A stretch of 52,029 bases of DNA from an uncultured Flavobacteriaceae bacterium (GTDB lineage Bacteria > Bacteroidota > Bacteroidia > Flavobacteriales > Flavobacteriaceae). The translations under genes and the position numbers were made by a program. The DNA is taken from positions 1 to 52,029 of the forward strand of contig CALGLR010000117.1 in assembly GCA_937959395.1 (NCBI GenBank). Direction: 5' to 3'. Below the pieces are notes generated by a model. The model ran no database searches, was not told where the DNA came from, and saw only the letters and a program-made list of their open reading frames with translations. Below, in pieces: positions 15,780 to 24,149 of this stretch; the first letter of the stretch is position 1, and each line of letters starts with the position of its first letter.

Positions 15780-18458
15780 ATGAGTGAAGAAAACGACGAT
15801 TTAGAAAACTTAAATAACGAACAAGAACCTCAAGAAACGATAACCAGAATTACTGGTATGTATAAAGAGTGGTTTTTAGACTATGCTTCCTATGTAATTT
15901 TAGAGCGTGCAGTACCTGCGATTGAGGATGGTTTTAAACCCGTACAGCGTCGTATCATGCATTCTATGAAAGATTTAGATGATGGTCGTTATAATAAAGT
16001 AGCTAATATTGTTGGTCACACCATGCAGTACCATCCGCATGGAGATGCGAGTATTGCAGATGCAATGGTTCAAATTGGACAAAAAGATTTATTAATAGAT
16101 ACCCAAGGAAACTGGGGTAATATACTTACTGGAGATCGTGCTGCAGCTTCTCGTTATATTGAAGCACGTATTTCTAAATTTGGATTAGATGTCGTTTTTA
16201 ATCCGAAAATTACAGAATGGCAATCCTCTTATGATGGTCGTCGTAAAGAACCCGTAAATCTTCCAGTGATGTTTCCTTTACTGCTCGCTCAAGGTGGGGA
16301 AGGTATTGCAGTAGGATTATCTACTAAAATATTACCACATAATTTTATAGAATTAATAGAAGCATCTATAAAACATTTACAAGGAAAACGATTTACGATT
16401 CTTCCAGATTTTCCTACTTCAGGAATAGCCGATTTTTCTAATTATAATGATGGATTAAGAGGAGGGAAGGTTCGTGTTAGAGCAAAAATAGCACAGTTAG
16501 ATAAAAATACACTTGTAATTAATGAAATCCCATTCGGGACCACAACATCTTCTTTAATAGATTCTATTTTAAAGGCAAATGATAAAGGGAAGATTAGAGT
16601 TAAAAAAATAGAAGACAATACTGCCGCCAATGTAGAGATTCTAATACATTTACCTTCAGGATTATCACCAGATAAATCAATAGATGCTTTATATGCTTTT
16701 ACAAGTTGTGAGAGTTCTATATCTCCTTTAGGATGTGTTATAGAAGATAATAAACCTCTTTTTGTTGGTGTTACAGAAATGTTACGCCGCTCTACAGATA
16801 ATACTGTTCAACTTTTAAAGAAAGAACTAGAGATTAGACTAGGAGAGTTTGAAGAGCAATGGCATTTTGCAAGTTTAGAACGTATTTTTATTGAAAATAG
16901 AATTTATCGCGATATTGAAGAGGAAGAAACCTGGGATGGTGTTATACAAGCTATAGACAAAGGATTAAAACCTCATGTTAAACATTTAAAACGCGCCATA
17001 ACTGTAGATGATATTACGCGTTTAACAGAAATTAGAATAAAGCGTATTTCAAAATTTGATATCGATAAAGCACAACAAAAAATTGATGCTTTAGAGGATC
17101 AGATAGCAGAAGTAAAGCACCATTTAGCACATCTTATAGATTATGCTATTGCTTATTTTACTAGATTGAAAAAAGAATACGGAAAAGGAAGAGAACGTAA
17201 GACAGAGATTAGAACCTTTAACGATGTCGATGCAACAAAAGTTATTATTAGAAACACCAAGCTTTATGTAAATAGAGAAGAAGGTTTTATTGGTACTTCA
17301 TTACGTAAAGATGAATATGTAGGTGATTGTAGTGATATAGATGATATTATTGCTTTTACTGGGAATGGTACAATGATGGTGACTAAGGTGGATTCCAAGA
17401 CGTTTATAGGAAAAGATATTATTCATGTTGCTGTCTTTAAAAAGAAGGATAAGCGAACTATTTATAATATGATTTATAGAGATGGAAGTAAAGGGCCTTC
17501 TTATATAAAACGTTTTGCAGTAACTTCAATAACCAGAGATAAAGAATACGATTTAACTAACGGAAACAAAAGTTCAAAGCTTTGGTATTTTTCAGCAAAC
17601 CCTAACGGAGAAGCAGAAGTTATTTCTATTTTGTTACGACAGGTGGGAAGCGTTAAAAAACTGAAATGGGATATTGATTTTGCCGATATCTTAATTAAAG
17701 GTCGAGCTTCTAAAGGGAATGTGGTTACAAAATACCCAATTAAGAAAATAGAACTTAAAGAAAAAGGAGTTTCTACTCTTAAGCCTCGTAAAATATGGTT
17801 CGATGATACGGTTCAGCGTTTAAATGTAGATGGAAGAGGTGAGCTAGTAGGTGAATTTAGAGGAGAGGATCGTATTTTGGTTATTAACCAAAAAGGAATT
17901 GTAAAAACAATTGCTCCTGAAGTCACTGCGCATTTTGATAGTGATATGATTGTTATGGAGAAATGGATTCCCAAAAAGCCGATTTCTGCTATTTATTTTG
18001 ATGGCGAAAAGGAAAAGCATTTTGTGAAACGTTTTTTAGTTGAACATGAAGATAAAGACGAATTGTTTATTTCTGAACATGAAAAATCACAATTAGAAAT
18101 TGTTTCTACAGATTGGAAACCTGTGATTGAAATTGTTTTCGCAAAAGATAGAGGTAAAGAACGAAAAGATAATCAAGAGATTGATATAGATAGCTTTATA
18201 GCGGTTAAGGGAATAAAAGCTTTAGGTAATACATTAACGCCTTCAAAAGTGAATACTGTAAACTTATTAGACCCTATTCCTTATGAATCACCAGAAGAAA
18301 TTCATGTTGAAGAGATAGAAGTTGTTGATGAAAAAGAAACAAATAACGATACTTCTGAAGCGACAACTAATTCAGAAAAATCTGAAGAGAGTAGTGATGA
18401 TAGTAAAAGTTCTGATGACCTTGATACTGATGACGAGGGACAAATTACGTTGTTTTAA
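15780..18458 (+). CDS. parC: DNA topoisomerase IV subunit A
   Basis: Breakage-reunion subunit of topoisomerase IV. The catalytic tyrosine is Tyr125 in GDRAAASRYIEARIS, preceded by the winged-helix segment GFKPVQRRIMHSM and HPHGDASI. The coiled-coil stretch (DKAQQKIDALEDQIAEVKHH) precedes a C-terminal beta-pinwheel. At 892 residues it ends with an acidic Ser/Asp/Glu tail and terminal GQITLF. No clean GyrA box is seen, consistent with ParC. Confidence 0.93.
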   Translation: MSEENDDLENLNNEQEPQETITRITGMYKEWFLDYASYVILERAVPAIEDGFKPVQRRIMHSMKDLDDGRYNKVANIVGHTMQYHPHGDASIADAMVQIGQKDLLIDTQGNWGNILTGDRAAASRYIEARISKFGLDVVFNPKITEWQSSYDGRRKEPVNLPVMFPLLLAQGGEGIAVGLSTKILPHNFIELIEASIKHLQGKRFTILPDFPTSGIADFSNYNDGLRGGKVRVRAKIAQLDKNTLVINEIPFGTTTSSLIDSILKANDKGKIRVKKIEDNTAANVEILIHLPSGLSPDKSIDALYAFTSCESSISPLGCVIEDNKPLFVGVTEMLRRSTDNTVQLLKKELEIRLGEFEEQWHFASLERIFIENRIYRDIEEEETWDGVIQAIDKGLKPHVKHLKRAITVDDITRLTEIRIKRISKFDIDKAQQKIDALEDQIAEVKHHLAHLIDYAIAYFTRLKKEYGKGRERKTEIRTFNDVDATKVIIRNTKLYVNREEGFIGTSLRKDEYVGDCSDIDDIIAFTGNGTMMVTKVDSKTFIGKDIIHVAVFKKKDKRTIYNMIYRDGSKGPSYIKRFAVTSITRDKEYDLTNGNKSSKLWYFSANPNGEAEVISILLRQVGSVKKLKWDIDFADILIKGRASKGNVVTKYPIKKIELKEKGVSTLKPRKIWFDDTVQRLNVDGRGELVGEFRGEDRILVINQKGIVKTIAPEVTAHFDSDMIVMEKWIPKKPISAIYFDGEKEKHFVKRFLVEHEDKDELFISEHEKSQLEIVSTDWKPVIEIVFAKDRGKERKDNQEIDIDSFIAVKGIKALGNTLTPSKVNTVNLLDPIPYESPEEIHVEEIEVVDEKETNNDTSEATTNSEKSEESSDDSKSSDDLDTDDEGQITLF

Positions 18459-18681
18459 TCAATAGAATACTTTATTTAAAGATCATTTATCTTTTTTTTA
18501 ATATTAGTTTTTTGTTTATTTATTATACCTCTATGGTTCTACCTCGAGGTAGTTCATTTCTTCTTCAGTTATTCACTATAATTACTTAGAAGATATATAA
18601 TCAAAAAAGAAGAATTTCTTATGAAAATTTTTCCTTTTTTGGTTTAAGCATTACAAAAAAATATAAGACATAAATATATAA
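18459..18681. other. Gene-free AT-rich gap after parC
   Basis: I see no gene here. A perfect 14-base palindrome, CTACCTCGAGGTAG, lies at 18539-18552. The rest is AT-rich without recognisable features and runs into the gene remnant at 18682. Confidence 0.4.
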
Positions 18682-18784
18682 CACGTAGATCTTTGAAAAG
18701 AATATATTTCCCAAAGACATTTAAAATACCACTACAAAGACGACGGTAATACTTTTCGTCGAAAGTATCTACAAGGTATTTAAC
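18682..18784 (-). pseudogene. Decayed fragment of the conserved gene at 20299-21750
   Basis: The minus strand here translates as LVDTFDEKYYRRLCSGILNV and continues FGKYILFKDLRV, matching LVDIFDEKYYRHLSGGILEA and FGKLFFKDLRV of the intact gene (its residues about 353-387, plus-strand positions 20589-20688). Similarity stops sharply on both sides, and the reading frame is broken outside it (LL, stop, V on one side). It has the same orientation as the intact gene and lies about 1.9 kb from it, with the GH16 gene in between. Confidence 0.85.
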
Positions 18785-18861
18785 TCATAATAAACTCACA
18801 TAATAAAAATCACATTTTAAATATATGTAATTTAGAAAAAACTATAAAAATTAATATAATT

Positions 18862-20049
18862 ATGATTAAAATTAAAAATTTATTAAGTTCAATATTCCTT
18901 ATTGGGATTGTATTTAATACTTGGTCTCAACAAAATCAAAATTTCAAACCTTTAGGTGTACCAGGAAATTGGGCTTTTCAGAAGCAGTTTTCTGATGAAT
19001 TTAAGGGCTCATCAATAAATAATAAGTGGAGTAAAAATGTAGATAATTGGCCAGCATGGTCGTCAGACCCTACAAAAGTTAAAATTCGTAATAATAAACT
19101 TATTATGTCCATAGCAAGAGAAGATCACTTTGGTAATGGGCAAAAGCAATATTTTAAATCAGGGATTTTGATTAGTAAAAATAAAATTAAATATGGCTAT
19201 TTTGAAGTGAAAATGAAAGGAGTTGGCTCGTCTCCAGGTGCTTCACCAGCTTTCTGGTTGTATTCTAAAGTTAGAAATTCAAATGTTAAATATATTGAAA
19301 TTGATTGTCCAGAAATTCAATTTAAAGTAAGAGATAATGATGTATTAGGATGGAATGTAGTGAATATTAAAAATAATAATGAAAGGATTAGTATAAGACA
19401 AGAAACGGGTTGTTTAAACAAACCTGATAATGTTGATTATTGTTTTCCTAAACCCAGGTTTGATCCTTCTAATCGATTTCATGTATATGGATGTAATTGG
19501 ACGCCAAATAAGATTGAGTTCTTTATCGACGGTAAAAAAGTTGGAAAAACTATTAATAACAGTGTTCATAAGCATCCAATGAGTCTTGTTATTTCTTTAG
19601 GATTACGTGAACCGTTTTATACTTATTCTGGGATCGGACCAGGTACACGAATTCCCGTAGACCCTGATACCGTGAGACCAAGAAGTATTTTAAATGGCTT
19701 TCCAATGAAGTCTGAAGTAGAATATGTAAGAGTGTGGAAGAAGAAACCTGGTAATAATGCTAATATTAGAAATAAAAACGGTGCTTTAAATTTAGAAAAA
19801 AAAAATGAAAACAAATTTAATATATTTCAAAATAACTCATCTAAATTAATTAATGTTAATATTTCTGAGGATGTAAACTCCTTAGATGTTAAAGTATATA
19901 ATTTGTCAGGAAAATTGATTTATGAAAATACATTCAATAATAATAATACCTTTAGATTAAGTACTCATACTTTTCAAAATGGTATATATATTATTAAAGT
20001 TATTGATGATGAACAAAAGACTTACACAAAAAAGATTATAATTAAATAA
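18862..20049 (+). CDS. Secreted GH16 glycoside hydrolase with T9SS tail
   Basis: A probable endo-hydrolase of a marine galactan or beta-glucan (GH16 includes agarases, porphyranases, carrageenases and laminarinases). It has a signal peptide (residues 1 to about 22, ending TWSQ) and a GH16 jelly-roll with DEFKGSSINNKWS, YGYFEVKMK and SPAFWLYSK. The ExDxxE catalytic motif is E146-I-D148-C-P-E151, with Glu146 the expected nucleophile and Glu151 the acid/base. FHVYGCNWTPNKIEFFIDGK follows. From about residue 320 to the end is a type IX secretion sorting domain (VKVYNLSGKLIYENTF ending TKKIIIK). Total 395 residues. The Cys-Pro inside the motif is unusual. Substrate is not resolved. No other polysaccharide-utilisation genes adjoin it. 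Confidence 0.85.
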   Translation: MIKIKNLLSSIFLIGIVFNTWSQQNQNFKPLGVPGNWAFQKQFSDEFKGSSINNKWSKNVDNWPAWSSDPTKVKIRNNKLIMSIAREDHFGNGQKQYFKSGILISKNKIKYGYFEVKMKGVGSSPGASPAFWLYSKVRNSNVKYIEIDCPEIQFKVRDNDVLGWNVVNIKNNNERISIRQETGCLNKPDNVDYCFPKPRFDPSNRFHVYGCNWTPNKIEFFIDGKKVGKTINNSVHKHPMSLVISLGLREPFYTYSGIGPGTRIPVDPDTVRPRSILNGFPMKSEVEYVRVWKKKPGNNANIRNKNGALNLEKKNENKFNIFQNNSSKLINVNISEDVNSLDVKVYNLSGKLIYENTFNNNNTFRLSTHTFQNGIYIIKVIDDEQKTYTKKIIIK

Positions 20050-20122
20050 AATAGTATGTAATTTTAGCACATGACAAAAAACAGTTTAAGATTATTTTAC
20101 AATAAAAGTATCTAAAAAGTCA

Positions 20123-20155
20123 AAACCCTAAAGATTTTGAAAACTTGTAGGGTTT
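20123..20155 (+). terminator. Hairpin downstream of the GH16 gene
   Basis: AAACCCTA/TAGGGTTT arms lie 73 bases after the GH16 stop, with a partly self-complementary interior. A second stem, AAAGCG/CGCTTT (20234-20268), followed by AATTTTT, lies further on. Together they probably separate the convergent transcripts. The first lacks a T-run. Confidence 0.45.
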
Positions 20156-20298
20156 AGGTCATAATATGTTTGGAGTCTTTGACATTATGCATGTTTGCCT
20201 TCAGTTTTTCTTCATGTACTAGAATTAATTTAAAAAGCGGAGAATTCATATTTTGGATTTTTCGCTTTAATTTTTAACCCCCTTTAGCATTTTTTTAA

Positions 20299-21750
20299 TT
20301 AATTCTTACTTTGAACTTCTTCTGTTTCACAACCAAAAAGGCTTTTTTGCATTATTAATTTAGAAACGCCTTCAGGAAGCATTTTTTGCCATCCTTTTTT
20401 ATTATCAGCAATCATTTTAAGTACTTTTCTAGAAAACACATTTAAGTTCTCTTCCTCATAATTATCAATATCGACTACTTTTCCATTGTATTTAAAGAAT
20501 TTATATAATTCTTTCATTCTTGGGTGAACCTTTAAAGTATCGCTAGTAACTACTTTACCGTTTTCATTTTCCATTGGGTATAAATAAACGCGTAAATCTT
20601 TGAAGAATAATTTTCCAAAGGCCTCTAAAATACCACCACTAAGATGACGGTAATACTTTTCATCAAAAATATCTACAAGATTATTAACACCCATTGCTAA
20701 TCCCATTCTTGCTTTAGAATAGAGAGAGAAATACTCAACTAGCTTATAATACTCTTGGAAATTAGAAATTAATACGGTTTGACCTAAAGAGCAAAGTAGT
20801 TTTGCTCTATCCATGAAATCTTGTTCATCTATTTCTCCTTCAGCACGTAAATTAGATAATGTGATTTCAAAAACAACTTGAGTTTTTGCTTCGTCTACTT
20901 TACTTTCTTTTAGAAACATTTCATAGGACTTTTTATACATGTCCATGTTTACTTTTGTTACTGGTCTAAAACTACCGCGTAACGCCAATATATTTTTCTT
21001 GTAAAGAACCCTTGCTGGTAATACATTGTTACCATCTGGAGCAAACATTATCGCATCTGTCATTCCGTTTTTAACCAATTGCAAACTCATTAAACGATTA
21101 TCGACCTCTTTGAATATTGGGCCAGAGAAATTAATAGTATCAATCTCTAGTTGGTCTTTATCTAAATGGTCATATAAATAACGTAATAATTTTCTTGGTT
21201 CGTTATATTTATAAAAAGCACCATAAACTAAGTTAGTCCCTAGTTTACCCATAGTCTCTTGTTGTAAACGGGCATCATTCTCTTTAAAACGAATATGTAA
21301 GACAATCTCATTATATTCCTGCTCAGCATCTACTTGATACTTTATTCCAACCCAACCATGTCCTTTGTATTTTTTAGCAAAATCTATAGTAGCTACGGTA
21401 TTGGCGTAACTAAAAAACATTTTGTTTGGATGTTTATCTCTAGTAATACGTTCTTCAATAAGGTTTATTTCATGATCAAGCATTTTGCGTAATCGATCTT
21501 CTGTAACATAACGTTTATCGTTTTCAATACCATAAATGGCGTCACTAAAATCTTTATCGTATGCAGACATTGCTTTTGCAATAGTTCCAGAACCACCACC
21601 AGCTCTAAAAAAGTGACGTACAGTTTCCTGACCGGCACCAATCTCTGCGAAAGTTCCATAAATATTTTCGTTTAGATTTATACGTAGAGCTTTATCTTTT
21701 AGCGAAGGGACGCTTGCAATATCTTTATCTCCTTTAAGCTTAATTTCCAT
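20299..21750 (-). CDS. Conserved Bacteroidota protein of unknown function
   Basis: A 483-residue soluble protein, strongly conserved in feel (few low-complexity parts, many charged and aromatic blocks), without signal peptide or membrane segments. Notable stretches are GTFAEIGAGQETVRHFFRAG near the N-terminus, with a glycine-rich GGGSGTIAKAMSAYD after it, HGWVGIKYQ, and FDEKYYRHLSGGILEAFGKL near residue 360. The glycine-rich N-terminal part might bind a nucleotide or phosphate, but no Walker, Rossmann or HIGH-type motif is clear. I do not recognise a verified function. Part of it exists as a decayed second copy at 18682-18784. Confidence 0.7.
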   Translation of the reverse strand: MEIKLKGDKDIASVPSLKDKALRINLNENIYGTFAEIGAGQETVRHFFRAGGGSGTIAKAMSAYDKDFSDAIYGIENDKRYVTEDRLRKMLDHEINLIEERITRDKHPNKMFFSYANTVATIDFAKKYKGHGWVGIKYQVDAEQEYNEIVLHIRFKENDARLQQETMGKLGTNLVYGAFYKYNEPRKLLRYLYDHLDKDQLEIDTINFSGPIFKEVDNRLMSLQLVKNGMTDAIMFAPDGNNVLPARVLYKKNILALRGSFRPVTKVNMDMYKKSYEMFLKESKVDEAKTQVVFEITLSNLRAEGEIDEQDFMDRAKLLCSLGQTVLISNFQEYYKLVEYFSLYSKARMGLAMGVNNLVDIFDEKYYRHLSGGILEAFGKLFFKDLRVYLYPMENENGKVVTSDTLKVHPRMKELYKFFKYNGKVVDIDNYEEENLNVFSRKVLKMIADNKKGWQKMLPEGVSKLIMQKSLFGCETEEVQSKN

Positions 21751-21776
21751 AATAAAATAGGCGTTTTTATACGATG

Positions 21777-21806
21777 CAAATGTATCAAATTAGTACAGTA
21801 AACAAA
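21777..21806 (-). promoter_or_regulatory. Promoter of the 20299-21750 gene
   Basis: On the minus strand TTTG (21803-21806), an 18-base spacer and TACATTTG (21777-21784) match the Bacteroidota promoter pattern. It lies 27 bases upstream of the start codon. It shares a 91-base gap with the divergent promoter box at 21817. Confidence 0.6.
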
Positions 21807-21816
21807 AAAAATAACT

Positions 21817-21824
21817 TATTTTTG
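21817..21824 (+). promoter_or_regulatory. -7 box for the MBL-fold gene
   Basis: TATTTTTG matches TAnnTTTG 17 bases before the TTG start, implying a very short 5' leader. A clear -33 TTG is not visible (TTAG at the expected place). Confidence 0.45.
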
Positions 21825-21841
21825 TTAGTAATATAACACTT

Positions 21842-22603
21842 TTGAAAATAACATTTTTAGGAACAGGGACTTCTCAGGGTATTCCAATAATTGGAAGTAC
21901 TCACCCTGTATGTTTAAGTGAAAACTCTAAAGATAAAAGACTACGTGTTTCAGTTTTAATTCAGTGGGAAAATTTTACTTATGTAATAGATTGTGGACCA
22001 GACTTTAGGCAGCAAATGCTAAGAGCCAATTGTAACTACATTGATGGTATTGTCTTTACGCATGAGCATTCAGATCATACTGCTGGCTTGGATGATATTC
22101 GTCCGTATTTTTTTAGACAAGGTGATATTCCTATTTATGCGCACAAACGTGTTTTAAGTGAATTAAAAAAACGTTTTGCTTATATTTTTGAATCAGAAAA
22201 CAAATACCCAGGCGTACCAAGTGTTATAGAAAATGAAATTAAAAACGAAAAATTTTTGCTAAAAACTATTGAAGTTACTCCTATTAGTGGCCTTCACCAT
22301 AAGCTACAAGTTTTTGGTTTTCGATTTAGAGATTTTGCTTATTTAACTGATATGAAAACGATTAGTGATGAAGAGTTAATGAAACTTCAAAATTTAGATG
22401 TGCTAGTTATAAATGCATTAAGGGAGGAAGAACATATTTCTCATTTCAATTTAAATGAAGCTTTAGCCATTGTTTCTAAATTAAAACCCAAAAAAGCGTA
22501 TTTAACGCACATAAGTCATTTATTAGGCTTTCACGATGATGTAGAAAAAAGTTTACCAGAGAATGTGTTTTTATCCTACGACGGCCTTACTTTAAATCTT
22601 TAA
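21842..22603 (+). CDS. MBL-fold metallo-hydrolase, PhnP/RNase Z-like
   Basis: A 253-residue metallo-beta-lactamase-fold enzyme. The dinuclear metal motif is THEHSDHTAGLDDIRP (about residues 73-88), preceded by YVIDCGPDFRQQ, with the later Asp in YLTDMKT and the C-terminal His in LTHISHL. The N-terminus MKITFLGTGTSQGIP is typical of PhnP-like phosphodiesterases. The start codon is TTG: no ATG exists upstream in frame, and the next Met is well inside the fold. No phosphonate genes are adjacent, so the PhnP substrate is not implied. Confidence 0.85.
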   Translation: MKITFLGTGTSQGIPIIGSTHPVCLSENSKDKRLRVSVLIQWENFTYVIDCGPDFRQQMLRANCNYIDGIVFTHEHSDHTAGLDDIRPYFFRQGDIPIYAHKRVLSELKKRFAYIFESENKYPGVPSVIENEIKNEKFLLKTIEVTPISGLHHKLQVFGFRFRDFAYLTDMKTISDEELMKLQNLDVLVINALREEEHISHFNLNEALAIVSKLKPKKAYLTHISHLLGFHDDVEKSLPENVFLSYDGLTLNL

Positions 22604-22671
22604 TTCGATACTTCTTATTTATTATAATTTAGCATACATTTATAACTTAAACTAAAGATTAAAATACGATT

Positions 22672-23175
22672 ATGAAGAACAAAATTTTTATGTACTTATT
22701 CATATTTACTTTATTAATTCTCTTATTTCAATTTGTGAATTCTAAAAATATCTATGACGATAGTAATGCTAAAGTAGCAAGTGCCAAAGAGCAAGTAACA
22801 CTTTATAAAGATTCTATAGTTAAATTAAAAGATAAAAACTTTGAGCTTTCTCAATTTAGTCTGGAGAATAATGATGCATCTATTACTTATCTAGAAAGAC
22901 AAGGTTTAGATTATACAACAATGATTCCTTTAATAGATGATAAATTACATGATTTAAATGCTTATGAAGGAGAAGAGCACCCTTTGATACCATATGTTTC
23001 TATGAATGGTGGAAAAGTACTTATTAATACTGTAAAAATATTAAACCACCAATGGATTATTGCAGATTATACTGATGGACAAATTTCTGGTGAACTGTTA
23101 ATTAAATATGAATTTAATAATAAAAGTGAACTTAGCTTTAATTTGTTAGAATCGTTTATATACCCTTTAAATTAA
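22672..23175 (+). CDS. Membrane-anchored hypothetical protein
   Basis: A 167-residue protein with one N-terminal hydrophobic helix (about residues 6-23), a short heptad-like region (AKVASAKEQVTLYKDSIVKLKDK) and a compact C-terminal domain with beta character (NHQWIIADYTDGQISGELLI). It is probably anchored in the inner membrane and faces the periplasm. No family is recognised. Its 3' end overlaps by nine bases with the convergent esterase gene, so both coding ends constrain the same DNA. Confidence 0.65.
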   Translation: MKNKIFMYLFIFTLLILLFQFVNSKNIYDDSNAKVASAKEQVTLYKDSIVKLKDKNFELSQFSLENNDASITYLERQGLDYTTMIPLIDDKLHDLNAYEGEEHPLIPYVSMNGGKVLINTVKILNHQWIIADYTDGQISGELLIKYEFNNKSELSFNLLESFIYPLN

Positions 23176-23814
23176 TTGCTCTAACCAATTTTTAAATTCA
23201 TGAAAATTTTGAGGAGCCACGCCATGTCCTACAGGAAATTCACTGTATTGGTTTTTTATGTTTAATGCAGAAAGAAATTTAGGCGATTGTCTTGCCCAAT
23301 CTACTGGAATAACTTGATCGACGCTACCATGAGAACAATAAAAATTTAAGTGCTTGTAGTTTTCTTCAGGTTTAATTTCAAATAAATTTTCATTTACATA
23401 ACCACTCAAGGCAATGACATTATTTATTTTTTCAGGATAGGTTAAGGCTACAGCATAACTTAAAATGGTACCTTGACTAAATCCTAAAAGCGTAATATTA
23501 TCTTTATTAATTGGGTATTTAGCGATAACTTCATCTATAAATTTACCAATTAAATCTCTTGATAGTTTTGCTTGTTCATCATCACTCCATTTGCCATTTT
23601 CTGCATCAAAATTAATAGCATACCACGCATTTCCATAAGGTTGCATTGTGTAAGGAGCTCTTGCTGATATAATACATAGCTCTTCTGGTAATTCGCTAGC
23701 AAACGAAAACAAATCGTTTTCATCGCTACCATAACCATGAAACAATAGGAGTAGAGGTGCGTTTTCTTTTAAAGAGGATTCACGTACGATGTGATATAGA
23801 GATAGTTCTTTCAT
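23167..23814 (-). CDS. Alpha/beta hydrolase, carboxylesterase/phospholipase family
   Basis: A 215-residue YpfH-like serine hydrolase. The nucleophile elbow is GFSQG (in LLGFSQGTILSYAVAL), the oxyanion region LLLFHGYGSDENDLFSFA, the acid Asp in HGSVDQVIPVDWA and the catalytic His in FPVGHGVAPQNF. It is cytosolic, with no signal peptide, and acts on short-chain or lysophospholipid esters in this family. Its ATG overlaps the stop codon of the upstream membrane gene by one base (TAATG on the minus strand), indicating translational coupling. Confidence 0.88.
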   Translation of the reverse strand: MKELSLYHIVRESSLKENAPLLLLFHGYGSDENDLFSFASELPEELCIISARAPYTMQPYGNAWYAINFDAENGKWSDDEQAKLSRDLIGKFIDEVIAKYPINKDNITLLGFSQGTILSYAVALTYPEKINNVIALSGYVNENLFEIKPEENYKHLNFYCSHGSVDQVIPVDWARQSPKFLSALNIKNQYSEFPVGHGVAPQNFHEFKNWLEQLI

Positions 23815-24146
23815 TAGTTACCTATGCTTGCAAATATTTTTTGATAAAGTGTTCCTAGAATAGGAACTTTTCTAGTCTCACCATTAATAGCCGAGATTAA
23901 ACCGTATATAAATAACATGCCTAGTCCAATCCAAAAAGATAATGAAATTGACCAGTTATCGAACTGACCAACAAAATAGCCCAAAATCATATAAGTTAAA
24001 CATAAACCTAAACCTTGTCTAATGTGAAATGATGCGAAAGGGTTTTTTTTATCACTATTAATAATAATAGCGATAACAGATCCAATAATTGTTAAATAAG
24101 CTATAATGGCAGCTGTTTTGCCTTCGCTTATAATATTACTGTCCAT
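23814..24146 (-). CDS. Small Tic20/DUF4870-like membrane protein
   Basis: A 110-residue protein with three or four hydrophobic segments (about 12-27, 44-60, 65-90) and the motif NPFASFHIRQGLGLCL, which is characteristic of DUF4870/Tic20-like bacterial proteins (a conserved F-H-x-R-Q). Function is unknown. It is translationally coupled to the esterase and follows the dihydroorotase-like gene by three bases, so BatA/VWA, dihydroorotase-like, this gene and the esterase appear to form one operon. Confidence 0.75.
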   Translation of the reverse strand: MDSNIISEGKTAAIIAYLTIIGSVIAIIINSDKKNPFASFHIRQGLGLCLTYMILGYFVGQFDNWSISLSFWIGLGMLFIYGLISAINGETRKVPILGTLYQKIFASIGN

Positions 24147-24149
24147 AAA

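Noticed and set aside
13478-18458. gyrB/gyrA instead of parE/parC
   Set aside because: The subunit lengths, the tandem arrangement and the lack of a clear GyrA box in the C-terminal domain favour topoisomerase IV.
20299-21750. Nicotinate-nucleotide adenylyltransferase
   Set aside because: I recalled such a name for similar proteins, but there is no HxGH nucleotidyltransferase motif in the sequence, so the function is left open.
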